Assembly (NCBI RefSeq): GCF_017916425.1
Contig: NZ_JAFMSX010000005.1
Location: forward strand, 62,001-126,000
DNA length: 64,000 nt
Reading direction: 5' to 3'
Source: Nocardioides sp. SYSU D00065
GTDB lineage: Bacteria; Actinomycetota; Actinomycetes; Propionibacteriales; Nocardioidaceae
Each line of letters begins with the position of its first letter. The stretch's first letter is position 1. A program made the translations under genes and the position numbers. Of this stretch, positions 26,906-35,234 are shown in pieces. The notes under the pieces are model-generated. The model saw only the letters and a program-made list of their open reading frames with translations, did no database searches and was not told where the DNA came from.

Positions 26906-28429
26906 ATGGCTGACTACAAGGGCCGCATCGGCAACCTCATCCGCGACGCTCGCAAGCACCGCGGACTCACCCAGCACCAGCTCGCGGAGCTGCTCGGCAC
27001 GAGCCAGAGCGCGATCAACCGCATCGAGAAGGGCCACCAGAACCTCTCGCTCGAGATGCTCGCCCGCATCGGCGCGGCCCTCGACTCCGAGATCGTCGCG
27101 CTCGGCGCGGGCCCCACGCACCTGCGGGTCGACGGCCCCACCACGCTGTCCGGTTCCATCGACGTGAAGACCTCGAAGAACGCCGGCGTCGCGCTCCTGT
27201 GCGCCTCGCTGCTCAACAAGGGACGTACGACGCTGCGCAAGGTCGCGCGGATCGAGGAGGTCAACCGCCTGCTCGAGGTCCTCAACTCCCTCGGTGTCGC
27301 CACCCGCTGGGTCGGCGACGACAACGACCTGGAGATCATCCCGCCCGCCGAGCTCGACCTGTCCCAGATCGACGAGGGCGCCGCGCGGCGTACGCGCTCG
27401 GTGATCATGTTCCTCGGCCCGCTGCTGCACCGCGTCGACGAGTTCGAGCTGCCCTACGCCGGCGGCTGCAACCTCGGCACCCGCACGGTGGAGCCGCACA
27501 TGGCGGCCCTGCGGCCCTTCGGCCTCGAGGTCAAGGCCACCGACGGCGCCTACCACGCGAGCGTCAACCGGGCCCTGGAGCCGGAGCGCCCGATCGTGCT
27601 CACCGAGCGCGGCGACACCGTCACCGAGAACGCGCTGATGGCCGCCGCCCTGCACCCGGGCACGACGGTCATCCGCAACGCCTCGTCCAACTACATGGTC
27701 CAGGACCTCTGCTTCTACCTCCAGCGCCTCGGCGTGGGCGTCGAGGGCATCGGCACGACCACCCTGCGCGTCACGGGCAGGACCTCGATCGACGTCGACG
27801 TCGACTACGCCCCGTCCGAGGACCCCATCGAGGCGATGTCGCTGCTCGCGGCCGCCATCGTGACGAAGTCCTCGATCACCATCCGCCGGGTGCCGATCGA
27901 GTTCCTCGAGATCGAGCTGGCCACCCTCGAGGAGATGGGCTTCCGCTACGACCGCTCCCCCGAGTACGTCGCCAGCAACGGCGAGACCCGGCTGGTCGAC
28001 ATCACCACGCACCCCTCGGAGCTGCGGGCGCCGCTGGACAAGATCCACCCGATGCCGTTCCCCGGCCTCAACATCGACAACCTGCCCTTCTTCGCGGTGA
28101 TCGCCGCGGTCGCCGAGGGCCAGACCCTGCTGCACGACTGGGTCTACGAGAACCGCGCCATCTACCTCACCGAGCTCAACAAGCTCGGCGCCCAGGTCAA
28201 GCTGCTCGACCCGCACCGGGTGCTCGTCGAGGGGCCGACGCACTTCTCCGGCGCCGAGATCGTGTGCCCGCCGGCGCTGCGCCCGGCCGTCGTCCTCCTG
28301 ATCGCGATGCTGGCGTCCAAGGGCCGCAGCGTGCTGCGCTCGACGTACGTCATCCACCGCGGCTACGAGGACCTCGCCGAGCGCCTCAACGAGCTGGGCG
28401 CCAACATCGAGACGTTCCGCGACATCTGA
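26906..28429 (+). CDS. XRE-type helix-turn-helix domain fused to MurA-like enolpyruvyl transferase
   Basis: This 507-residue fusion has a Cro/CI-type HTH at residues 5-65 (LTQHQLAELLGTSQSAINRIEKG) and, from about residue 73, a full MurA-type fold, the enzyme that commits UDP-GlcNAc to peptidoglycan. Lys91-Asn92 in TSKNAG matches the substrate-binding pair. GGCNLGTR holds the equivalent of the fosfomycin-target cysteine (Cys188) and Arg193, and IHRGYE the C-terminal Arg. The loop that carries the catalytic Asp in MurA (FPTD) reads FPGLNIDN, so activity is uncertain. It could be an active MurA paralogue or a ligand-sensing repressor. The start is leaderless at ATG 26906. Confidence 0.9.
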   Translation: MADYKGRIGNLIRDARKHRGLTQHQLAELLGTSQSAINRIEKGHQNLSLEMLARIGAALDSEIVALGAGPTHLRVDGPTTLSGSIDVKTSKNAGVALLCASLLNKGRTTLRKVARIEEVNRLLEVLNSLGVATRWVGDDNDLEIIPPAELDLSQIDEGAARRTRSVIMFLGPLLHRVDEFELPYAGGCNLGTRTVEPHMAALRPFGLEVKATDGAYHASVNRALEPERPIVLTERGDTVTENALMAAALHPGTTVIRNASSNYMVQDLCFYLQRLGVGVEGIGTTTLRVTGRTSIDVDVDYAPSEDPIEAMSLLAAAIVTKSSITIRRVPIEFLEIELATLEEMGFRYDRSPEYVASNGETRLVDITTHPSELRAPLDKIHPMPFPGLNIDNLPFFAVIAAVAEGQTLLHDWVYENRAIYLTELNKLGAQVKLLDPHRVLVEGPTHFSGAEIVCPPALRPAVVLLIAMLASKGRSVLRSTYVIHRGYEDLAERLNELGANIETFRDI

Positions 28430-28471
28430 GGCGGGTGTCGCGCGCGACGGGGCCGGCCGCCCGCTCCCGGC

Positions 28472-28723
28472 TCAGCCGAAGAGGGTCTCCACCCACGCGC
28501 GCGACACCTTGCCGGTCGAGGGCGGGGCCGTCATGTCGGCGGTGATCCGCGGCAGCGGGGCGGTGTGCTGGCCGGCGTTGCGGTGCCAGTCGTTCTCGGC
28601 CTCGACGAGCTGGCCCAGGTCGGCTCGGGAGAGGAACACGCCGTGCCCCTCGGGGCACTGGGCGACCGTGGCCTGACCGAGGTCGCGCTCGACCATCTCG
28701 ACGCCGCACCGGGGACACGTCAT
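28472..28723 (-). CDS. TFIIB-type zinc-finger protein
   Basis: This 83-residue protein of the zf-TFIIB family has CPRC at the N-terminus and CPEGHG about 18 residues later. A C-terminal tail ends in VSRAWVETLFG. The ATG at 28723 is chosen because GGAGG at 28733-28737 is then nine bases upstream; it abuts the alternative ATG at 28732. The role is unknown. It is convergent with the HTH-MurA gene across a short region holding the palindrome GTCGCGCGCGAC. Confidence 0.82.
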   Translation of the reverse strand: MTCPRCGVEMVERDLGQATVAQCPEGHGVFLSRADLGQLVEAENDWHRNAGQHTAPLPRITADMTAPPSTGKVSRAWVETLFG

Positions 28724-28768
28724 GCTCTCCATCCTCCGACGGTACCGCCGGCCCCCATACTTTCTCGC

Positions 28769-29581
28769 GTGACCGCGCCGCGCTCCCCCGTCCCGCGCTA
28801 CCTCGACTCACCCCGCCCGCTGGCCTTCGCCCACCGCGGCGGCGCCTACCACCCCGACATCGAGGGCCTGGAGAACACCCTGTCGGCCTTCCGGCACGCG
28901 GTGGACCTCGGCTACACCTACCTCGAGACCGACGTGCACGTGACCAGCGACGGCGTCCTGCTGGCATTCCACGACGCCGTGCTGGACCGGGTCACCGACC
29001 GCACCGGGAGCATCGCGGACAGCACGTGGGCCGAGGTGCTGCGGGCGCAGATCGGGGGCACCGAGAGGGTGCCGACCCTCGCGCAGCTCTTCGACGCCTT
29101 CCCGCGGGCGCGGTTCAACATCGACCTCAAGTCCGACGGCGCCGTCGAGGCCCTGGCGGCGTTCGTCGAGCACCGCGAGGCGTGGGACCGGGTGCTGGTC
29201 GGCTCCTTCTCGCCTCGTCGGATGCGGGCGTTCCGGCGCCGGACGCGAGGACGCGTGGCGACCTCGGCCCACCCGCTGGAGGTCGTCGCCTACGTCCTGT
29301 CCCCCAGCGGTCGTCTCGCCCGCCTCGTCACGCGGGGCAGGCCCGCGGCGCTGCAGGTGCCGCACCGGCGCGGCCGCCTCGTCGTCGTGACGCGCGGACT
29401 GGTGCGGCGTGCCCACGCGGCGGGCGTCCAGGTGCACGCGTGGACGATCGACGACGCCGCCGAGATGAACACTCTCCTCGACCGTGGTGTCGACGGCATC
29501 ATGACCGACCGCACGGACATACTCAGGGACGTGCTCCGCGCCCGCGGACAGTGGAACGGCACCGTGGAGGAGAACGCATGA
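28769..29581 (+). CDS. Glycerophosphodiester phosphodiesterase
   Basis: This 270-residue GDPD-family TIM barrel hydrolyses glycerophosphodiesters to glycerol-3-phosphate. The catalytic motifs are AHRGG near residue 22, LETDVHVTSDG and FHDAVLDR. The C-terminal IMTDRTDIL is typical. The GTG at 28769 lies five to seven bases after CATACT/TACTTT, so the message is probably leaderless. Its stop overlaps the ATG of the downstream MFS gene as ATGA. Confidence 0.93.
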   Translation: MTAPRSPVPRYLDSPRPLAFAHRGGAYHPDIEGLENTLSAFRHAVDLGYTYLETDVHVTSDGVLLAFHDAVLDRVTDRTGSIADSTWAEVLRAQIGGTERVPTLAQLFDAFPRARFNIDLKSDGAVEALAAFVEHREAWDRVLVGSFSPRRMRAFRRRTRGRVATSAHPLEVVAYVLSPSGRLARLVTRGRPAALQVPHRRGRLVVVTRGLVRRAHAAGVQVHAWTIDDAAEMNTLLDRGVDGIMTDRTDILRDVLRARGQWNGTVEENA

Positions 29582-30933
29582 GCGAGGCACCGGGTGGGAT
29601 CGCCGACCTGAGGCCGTTGGCGCAGGCCCGGGAGCAGAAGGCCTGGTACTTCTACGACTGGGCCAACAGTGCCTTCGCCACCACTGTCTCCGGAGTGCTG
29701 TTCGGGCCCTACCTCATCGCCATCGCCGAGGAGGCGGCGGTCGACGACCGCGTCTCCGTGCTCGGCCTCTCGCTCGCCCCCGGAGCACTGCCGGCGTACG
29801 TCATCACCTTCTCGACGCTCATCTCGGCGCTGCTGCTGCCCCTCCTCGGGGCCGTGGCCGACCGCACCTCGCGCAAGAAGGACCTGCTCGCCGGGTTCGC
29901 CTGGGCCGGCTCGTTCTTCGCGGCGCTGCTGTTCTTCATGACCGGCGACAACTGGCAGCTCGGGGCGGTCACCTTCGTCCTGGCCAACCTGTGCTTCGGG
30001 GCGTCGGCGGTGTTCAACGACGCGATCCTGCCGCTGATCTCCTCGGAGTCCGACCGCGACCGGGTGTCCTCGCGCGGGTGGGCCTACGGCTACGCCGGCG
30101 GCGGGCTGCTGCTCGCGCTCAACTTCGTGCTGGTCAGCTTCCACGACAGCTTCGGGCTCACCGAGGGCATGGCCGTGCGGATCTCGCTGCTGTCGGCGGC
30201 GGTGTGGTGGGCGGCGTTCACGTTCATCCCGTTCCGTGGCCTGCGCGACCACCCGCCGGCCGACGTCGAGCACATCGAGGGCGGCGTCCTGCAGCGCAGC
30301 TTCGGGCAGCTGTGGATCACCCTCAAGGAGCTGCGCAACTACCCGGTGGCGCTCACGTTCCTGCTCGCCTACCTGTTCTTCAACGACGGCATCCAGACGG
30401 TGATCAGCCAGGCGTCGGTCTACGGCGTGGAGGAGCTCGGCTTCGCGCAGGGCACGATGCTCGGCGTCTACCTGCTCGTGCAGTTCGTCGCCGTCGGCGG
30501 AGCGCTGCTGTTCGGCCGCATCGCCGCCACCCGGGGCGCCAAGAGGACCATCCTCGGCGGTCTGGTCGTGTGGATGCTGATCGTGACCGCCGGGCTGGTG
30601 ATCCCGGAGAAGTCGCTCGTCCCGCTGCTCGTCCTCGGCGCGGCGATCGGGCTGGTGCTCGGCGGCACGCAGGCGCTGGCGCGGTCGTACTTCTCGCTGC
30701 TGATCCCGCGCGGCAAGGAGGCGGAGTTCTTCAGCTTCTACCACGCCATGGAGCGCGGTACGTCGTGGTTCGGCACGCTGGTCTTCGGCCTCGTCTACAC
30801 CTTCACCGACTCCTACCGCCCGGCGATCTTCGCCCTCATCGTCTTCTTCGTCGTCGGCGGGCTGCTGCTGATGAAGGTCGACACCGCACGCGGGATCCGC
30901 GAGGCCGGCAACGAGGTCCCCGCCGTCATCTGA
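29578..30933 (+). CDS. MFS transporter, UMF1/Atg22-like
   Basis: This 451-residue protein has about 12 hydrophobic segments. It begins with the family-typical KAWYFYDWANSAFATT and has the loop AVADRTSRKKDLL between early helices. It belongs to the UMF1/vacuole-effluxer-like branch of the major facilitator superfamily. Coupling to a glycerophosphodiesterase suggests transport of a phosphodiester-derived product, but this is inference. Confidence 0.92.
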   Translation: MSEAPGGIADLRPLAQAREQKAWYFYDWANSAFATTVSGVLFGPYLIAIAEEAAVDDRVSVLGLSLAPGALPAYVITFSTLISALLLPLLGAVADRTSRKKDLLAGFAWAGSFFAALLFFMTGDNWQLGAVTFVLANLCFGASAVFNDAILPLISSESDRDRVSSRGWAYGYAGGGLLLALNFVLVSFHDSFGLTEGMAVRISLLSAAVWWAAFTFIPFRGLRDHPPADVEHIEGGVLQRSFGQLWITLKELRNYPVALTFLLAYLFFNDGIQTVISQASVYGVEELGFAQGTMLGVYLLVQFVAVGGALLFGRIAATRGAKRTILGGLVVWMLIVTAGLVIPEKSLVPLLVLGAAIGLVLGGTQALARSYFSLLIPRGKEAEFFSFYHAMERGTSWFGTLVFGLVYTFTDSYRPAIFALIVFFVVGGLLLMKVDTARGIREAGNEVPAVI

Positions 30934-31000
30934 GCGCCCGCCCGGCGCGCGCGGGGTGACGTACGTCTCGTACCGAGCGATCCGCACACCGGCGATCCGC

Positions 31001-31026
31001 GGAATCTTGCCCGCCCCGCTACCGTT
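31001..31026 (+). promoter_or_regulatory. SigR/SigH-type promoter GGAAT-N18-GTT for rbpA
   Basis: GGAAT (31001-31005) and GTT (31024-31026), separated by exactly 18 bases, match the consensus of the thiol-stress sigma factor SigR (SigH in mycobacteria). The predicted start lies about 110 bases before rbpA. In Streptomyces rbpA is a known SigR target. Confidence 0.7.
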
Positions 31027-31149
31027 GAAAGATCACAGAGGACGAGCCACGTCGCCCCGAGCGGCGTCATGAACCCCGGTTCGGCTCGTCCCACCAACAG
31101 CCCGGTACACACACGACGGGTGTCAGCAACCCAACTGGAGGTGGGCACG

Positions 31150-31530
31150 GTGGCGGAGCGCACACTGCGCGGCGCGAGGCTCGGCGGCCAGAGCTTTGAG
31201 GACGAGCGGGGCATCGAGTTCGCCGCTCGGCAGCAGGTCGGCTATCGGTGCAAGCAGGGCCACGACTTCGAGGTCACGATGTCGGTCGAGGCCGACATCC
31301 CGGCCGTGTGGGAGTGCCCGCGCTGCGGCGCCGAGGCGTTGAGCACGGCGGGCATCCTCCCGGAGGAGAAGGTGGAGAAGCCGGCTCGCACGCACTGGGA
31401 CATGCTCTTGGAGCGTCGCTCGGAGAAGGAGCTCGAGGACATCCTCAAGGAGCGCCTGGAGCTGCTGCGCGGCGGCGAGATCGGTCCCGCGCACCTGCAC
31501 CGCGCGAACAAGAAGAAGCGCGTGTCCTAG
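31150..31530 (+). CDS. rbpA: RNA polymerase-binding protein RbpA
   Basis: RbpA (126 residues) binds RNA polymerase and group 1/2 sigma factors and stabilises the open complex. It opens AERTLRGARLGGQSF, has a zinc-ribbon-like core (YRCKQGHDFEV...WECPRCGAEAL), the diagnostic sigma-interacting KPARTHWDMLLERRS, and a long C-terminal helix ending in a basic tail (NKKKRVS). The GTG at 31150 is chosen because GGAGG at 31137-31141 is eight bases upstream. A longer frame from 31069 would overrun the leader. Confidence 0.97.
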   Translation: MAERTLRGARLGGQSFEDERGIEFAARQQVGYRCKQGHDFEVTMSVEADIPAVWECPRCGAEALSTAGILPEEKVEKPARTHWDMLLERRSEKELEDILKERLELLRGGEIGPAHLHRANKKKRVS

Positions 31531-31554
31531 TCGATCACTCGACCCGGTCGCGCG

Positions 31555-32136
31555 CTACTCGATCACGTCGCCCCGGACCACGGGCCCATCGCCCCCCGGT
31601 CCGGGGCGTCGGTCATCTCCGGGCGTGGAGCCCGGACCGAAGCCGGGTCCGAAACCCGGCCCGAAGCCCGGGCCGAAGCCGGGTGCGAACCCTGCGCGGC
31701 CCGTCCCGGCGCCGGGCACGACGAGCAGGCGTCGCTCCACCACCGAGGTCAGCAGCCGGCGCGCGACCGGCCGGGTGAACGGCAGGATCAGCAGGATCCC
31801 CGCGACGTCAAGCACGAACCCCGGGCTCAGCATCAGAGTGCCGCCGATGAGGATGAGGGCTCCGTCGGCGATCTCGCGCGCCGGCATCCGGCCGTGCTGG
31901 AGCGCCGTGCGCAGCGCCTGCCAGGCGCGAGCGCCCTCGCGCTTGATCAGCCAGGCGCCGACCAGGCTGTCGAGCACCAGGAGCACGATCGTCCACCAGG
32001 GACCGACGAGCTGCCCGACCTGGAGGATCACCCAGATCTCGGCGAGCGGGACCAGCACGAACGCCGCCGCCAGCACCGGGCGCAGCCAGGGTCGCCGCCG
32101 TCGGCCGGCGGTGCGAGGAGCCTGCGGGTGGCTCAC
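31555..32136 (-). CDS. fxsA: FxsA-family membrane protein with GPGF-repeat tail
   Basis: This 193-residue FxsA/SuzF-like inner-membrane protein has hydrophobic segments at about residues 18-40, 44-60 and 85-115. The family core includes [21 protein letters not shown]. After the fold comes a run of about four GPGF units and a Pro/Gly/Asp tail. The GTG at 32136 overlaps the stop of the upstream mannosyltransferase as GTGA. In E. coli FxsA helps exclude phage T7; the role here is unknown. Confidence 0.88.
   Translation of the reverse strand: MSHPQAPRTAGRRRRPWLRPVLAAAFVLVPLAEIWVILQVGQLVGPWWTIVLLVLDSLVGAWLIKREGARAWQALRTALQHGRMPAREIADGALILIGGTLMLSPGFVLDVAGILLILPFTRPVARRLLTSVVERRLLVVPGAGTGRAGFAPGFGPGFGPGFGPGFGPGSTPGDDRRPGPGGDGPVVRGDVIE
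31636..31690 (-). repeat. Tandem repeat encoding GPGF units
   Basis: Four to five near-identical 12-base units encode the repeated Gly-Pro-Gly-Phe in the FxsA-like tail. Third positions vary, so the peptide repeat is conserved more than the DNA. Confidence 0.7.
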
Positions 32137-32885
32137 GCCCGGCTCACACGCCTGCGCAGCTGGGCGCGGCGCTCGGACAGGCCCCACCGGGTGATCTTCC
32201 TCAACGACTCGGTGGCCACCTGGCCACTCATCTTGGAGTCGCCGCGCTCGCGCTCGACGAAGTCGATGGGCACCTCGGTCAGGCGGAGCCCACGGCTCAC
32301 GGTGCGGTAGGCCAGGTCGGTCTGGAACACGTAGCCAGTAGACATCACGCTGCCAAGGTCGATCGCCTCCAGCGTGGAGCGCCGGAACAGGCGGTAGCCC
32401 GCCGTGGCGTCCTTGACCTTGATGCCCAGCAGCAGCCGGACGTAGAGGTTGCCGCCGCGCGAGAGCGCCAGTCGCTGGACCGGCCAGTTCACGACCGATC
32501 CGCCCGGCACGTAGCGCGAGCCGATCACCAGGTCTGCCGTGCGGAGCGCGTCGAGCAGTCGGTGCAGCTGCTCGGGCTGGTGCGAGCCGTCGGCGTCCAT
32601 CTCCCCGATCACGTCGTAGCCCCGGCGCAGGGCGACGTCGAAGCCGTGCAGGTACGCCGCGCCCAGACCGGCCTTCTGCGTGCGGTGGACGACGCTCACC
32701 GCGTCGTCGGCGGCCGCCATCCGGTCGGCGATCGCACCGGTGCCGTCGGGACTGTTGTCGTCGACCACCAGCACGTCGACGCCCGGCTGCGCGGCGCGGA
32801 GCCGGCCCACGATCCACTCGATGTTCTCCGACTCGTTGTAGGTCGGGATGACCATCACACAACGGCCGAGGCCCTCCACCGCCAC
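32133..32885 (-). CDS. ppm1: Polyprenol-phosphate mannosyltransferase (Ppm1 catalytic type)
   Basis: This 250-residue GT2-family enzyme makes polyprenol-phosphate-mannose from GDP-mannose for protein O-mannosylation and lipoglycans. The N-terminal [16 protein letters not shown], the acidic [11 protein letters not shown] and the DxD-like [13 protein letters not shown] are all in place. There is no transmembrane tail, as in bacterial Ppm. In mycobacteria the same domain is fused to Lnt; here they are separate genes six bases apart. The start is GTG 32885. Confidence 0.93.
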   Translation of the reverse strand: MAVEGLGRCVMVIPTYNESENIEWIVGRLRAAQPGVDVLVVDDNSPDGTGAIADRMAAADDAVSVVHRTQKAGLGAAYLHGFDVALRRGYDVIGEMDADGSHQPEQLHRLLDALRTADLVIGSRYVPGGSVVNWPVQRLALSRGGNLYVRLLLGIKVKDATAGYRLFRRSTLEAIDLGSVMSTGYVFQTDLAYRTVSRGLRLTEVPIDFVERERGDSKMSGQVATESLRKITRWGLSERRAQLRRRVSRA

Positions 32886-32891
32886 CTGCTG

Positions 32892-34418
32892 CTACCTCGC
32901 TCCGTCGGTCTGCTCGACGAGGCGGCCGCCTCGTCGGCGACGACGATAGGTGACCAGGACGAACGCCGAGTGGCAGACGAGGAAAGCCAAGGTGAGCCGT
33001 GCGGGCCAGACCCCGAGCCGGACCGCCGGGGTGATCGTCGTGCTCAGCCCGACCTCCTCGACCAGCACCTGCTGGCCGCGGGCGGGGACCGAGGCGACCA
33101 CGGTGCCGTCGGGTCGTACGACGCCGGAGATCCCGTTGATCGCCGCGACGACCACCCACCGCCCGGTCTCCTGCGCCCGCAGCCGGCTGATCTCGAACTG
33201 CTGCGCGAGCTGGTCGGTGCGGCTGAACATCGCGTTGCTCGTCTGCACCGCCACCAGCTCCGCACCCCGAGCCACCTGGCCCGAGATGCCCTCGTCGTAG
33301 GCCACGTCGAAGCAGATCGCGTCCGCGACGCGCAGGTCACCGACGCGCAGGGGCTCGAGCCCCGTGCCCCGGACCATGTCGCGGGGCACCATCCGCAGCT
33401 TGCCGTACGTCGAGGGGATGAGGCTGCCGCGGAACGGGATGTACTCGCCGTAGGGCACCGGGTGCCGCTTGGTGTAGCGGTCGCCGCTGCCGAGGCCGGG
33501 CTGGTAGACGATGCCCTGGTTGAGCACCTGCCCCTCGTCGAGCGGGTCGTTGGACATCCCGCCGATGATCACGGGCACGTCGATGGCGTCGGTCGCGGCG
33601 ATGATCCCCTCGTGGACGCCGGGATCGAGGAAGGGGTCGACGGCGGTGGAGTTCTCCGGCCAGAGCACGAAGTCGGGCCGGGGTCGCTCGCCCGCGTCCA
33701 CGGCCTGGGCCAGCTCGCGGGTCAGCCGCACGTGGTTGGCGGTGACCTCGCGGTGCACGGCCGGGACGTCGAGCCCGGTCCCCGGCACGTCCCCCTGGAC
33801 TGCGGCCACCGTCGCTGTCCCCGTCTGCGTCACCGGGAAGGACAGCAGTGCCGGGGCGAGCGTGACGACGGCGAGCCCGCCGACGGCGGCGTACGTCGTC
33901 CGCGTCGGCGTGCGCACCTGCAGCAGCAGCCACGCGAGCGTCGTGCCGGTGAGGGCGACCAGGAAGCTCACCCCGGTCATCCCGATCCAGGGCAGCGCGT
34001 CCGCCCAGGGCGTGTCGGCGGTGGCGTACACCAGGCGGCCGAACGGCATGCCGCTGAACGGGAAGCCGCTGCGCCAGGTCTCGATACCGACCCACCACAG
34101 GGCGGCCCAGACGGGCCAGGCACGCAGCCGCAGGCTCCACGTCAGGCCCAGCCCGAGAGGTACGAAGAACGCCGCCTCCAGCGCGCACATGGCCAGCCAC
34201 GCGTCGGTGCCGACGGCACGCATCCACACCATGACGGCGTAGATGAACGTGATCCCGAACAGCAGGCTCGGGAGCCAGGCGCGCCGGGGCGCAAGGCCGC
34301 GCACCGAGAACACCAGCGCGGCGATGGCCGGCGGCATCAGCCATGCGTGGCCCACCGGCTCGAAGGCTCCCGCCAGCACGAGGCCGCCGGCGAGGGCGAG
34401 CAGGCAGCGGAGCAACAC
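32892..34418 (-). CDS. lnt: Apolipoprotein N-acyltransferase
   Basis: This 508-residue enzyme has about six to eight membrane helices in the first 200 residues, then a nitrilase-like periplasmic domain, then a final helix. The catalytic triad is recognisable: Glu in VLWPENSTAVD, Lys in RYTKRHPVPYGEYIPF and Cys in DAICFDVAYDE. It N-acylates lipoproteins such as the two PPIases in this window. TACCGT six bases upstream supports a leaderless GTG start at 34418. Confidence 0.95.
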   Translation of the reverse strand: MLLRCLLALAGGLVLAGAFEPVGHAWLMPPAIAALVFSVRGLAPRRAWLPSLLFGITFIYAVMVWMRAVGTDAWLAMCALEAAFFVPLGLGLTWSLRLRAWPVWAALWWVGIETWRSGFPFSGMPFGRLVYATADTPWADALPWIGMTGVSFLVALTGTTLAWLLLQVRTPTRTTYAAVGGLAVVTLAPALLSFPVTQTGTATVAAVQGDVPGTGLDVPAVHREVTANHVRLTRELAQAVDAGERPRPDFVLWPENSTAVDPFLDPGVHEGIIAATDAIDVPVIIGGMSNDPLDEGQVLNQGIVYQPGLGSGDRYTKRHPVPYGEYIPFRGSLIPSTYGKLRMVPRDMVRGTGLEPLRVGDLRVADAICFDVAYDEGISGQVARGAELVAVQTSNAMFSRTDQLAQQFEISRLRAQETGRWVVVAAINGISGVVRPDGTVVASVPARGQQVLVEEVGLSTTITPAVRLGVWPARLTLAFLVCHSAFVLVTYRRRRRGGRLVEQTDGAR

Positions 34419-34424
34419 GCCCAG

Positions 34425-34430
34425 ACGGTA
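34425..34430 (-). promoter_or_regulatory. -10 hexamer TACCGT for leaderless lnt-ppm-fxsA operon
   Basis: TACCGT ends six bases before the lnt GTG at 34418. Confidence 0.5.
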
Positions 34431-34789
34431 GCCGACGAGTGCACGCCGGGACGGATCGCCTGCAGCGGTGCGGGAGGAACCCGGGGGCTTCGGACCGACG
34501 CGCGACCCGCCTGGCTGACGATCGCGTGAAGTTGTCTACGGCCCCGAGGCTCCTCCCGCATCCGGCCCCCGCGGGGCGCGATCGGCGGGTCGGCGGACGG
34601 AGGGCATCGCTGGCTTCACGTACCCCGTTCGACATCCCGGTGCCGAAGGCGCCACCCGCGGGCTGCACAGGCGGACCTCGGAACCCTCCCTCCCCCGGCG
34701 GGTGCTGTCAACACGCCGCTGACCTGCGCAGACGCACGTTCTCGCAGGTCAACGAGGCGTCCTCGAGCGAGAACTCCACCGACGCAATT
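34431..34789. other. Intergenic region without a convincing gene
   Basis: No reading frame here looks coding. The one structured element is an inverted repeat TGACCTGCG (34720-34728) / CGCAGGTCA (34743-34751) with a 14-base loop. The left part carries the lnt promoter and the right part leads into the kal terminator. Confidence 0.5.
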
Positions 34790-34824
34790 CACGCCGTCAC
34801 GGCGTGTCGCGCCGAGACACGCCG
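34790..34824 (-). terminator. Overlapping alternative hairpins after kal
   Basis: Read from the kal side, CGGCGTGTC (34816-34824, minus strand) pairs with 34800-34808, a 9-bp stem with a 7-base loop. The overlapping CACGCCGT-C-ACGGCGTG (34790-34806) forms a second, mutually exclusive stem. The structure starts 12 bases after the kal stop, so it is a likely terminator of the kdd-kamD-kamE-kal operon. Confidence 0.5.
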
Positions 34825-34835
34825 AGGCGACCGGC

Positions 34836-35234
34836 TCAGGCCTGGGCGGGCGGTACGACGACGGTGCCGGTCGCGGTCGTGGCCACCAGCGGCGGGTCGA
34901 GGACCGTCGCCGCGCCGGGCGCCTGCGAGGTCGCGGCTCCGCGCGCCACCACGCGCACGACGAAGTCCATCACCCGGCTGCGCGTGCCCTCCCGGACCAG
35001 CGTCGCGGTGACCTCCAGGACGTCACCGGCGCGCACCGGTGCCCGGAACTGGACGTCGGAGTAGGACGCGAACAGCCCCTCGTCACCGTCGAGCAGGATG
35101 CACATCTCGGTGGCGACGTCGCCGAACAGCCCCAGGCTGTAGGCGCCGTCCACCAGGTTGCCCGCGTAGTGGGCGTGGGAGTAGGGGACGTAGCGCCGGT
35201 GGGTGACGGCGGTGCCCTCGCGGGACGCGGTCAT
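34836..35234 (-). CDS. kal: 3-aminobutyryl-CoA ammonia lyase
   Basis: This 132-residue hotdog-fold protein, placed last in the lysine operon, matches Kal, which eliminates ammonia from 3-aminobutyryl-CoA to give crotonyl-CoA. It contains YSHAHYAGNLVDGAYSLGLFGDVATEM and a hotdog helix/strand pattern through FRAPVRAGDVLEVTATL. The ATG overlaps the kamE stop (ATGA). The assignment rests on fold plus operon context. Confidence 0.9.
   Translation of the reverse strand: MTASREGTAVTHRRYVPYSHAHYAGNLVDGAYSLGLFGDVATEMCILLDGDEGLFASYSDVQFRAPVRAGDVLEVTATLVREGTRSRVMDFVVRVVARGAATSQAPGAATVLDPPLVATTATGTVVVPPAQA

Noticed and set aside
31069..31149. Longer RbpA starting at ATG 31069
   Set aside because: Family members begin at AERTLRG; GGAGG is correctly spaced for the GTG at 31150.
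31636..31690. Possible CRISPR-like array
   Set aside because: The units are in-frame coding repeats (GPGF) without spacers.
34431..34789. Cobalamin riboswitch for the B12-dependent aminomutase operon
   Set aside because: The region is downstream of kal, not upstream of kdd, and no B12-box-like sequence was seen in either place.
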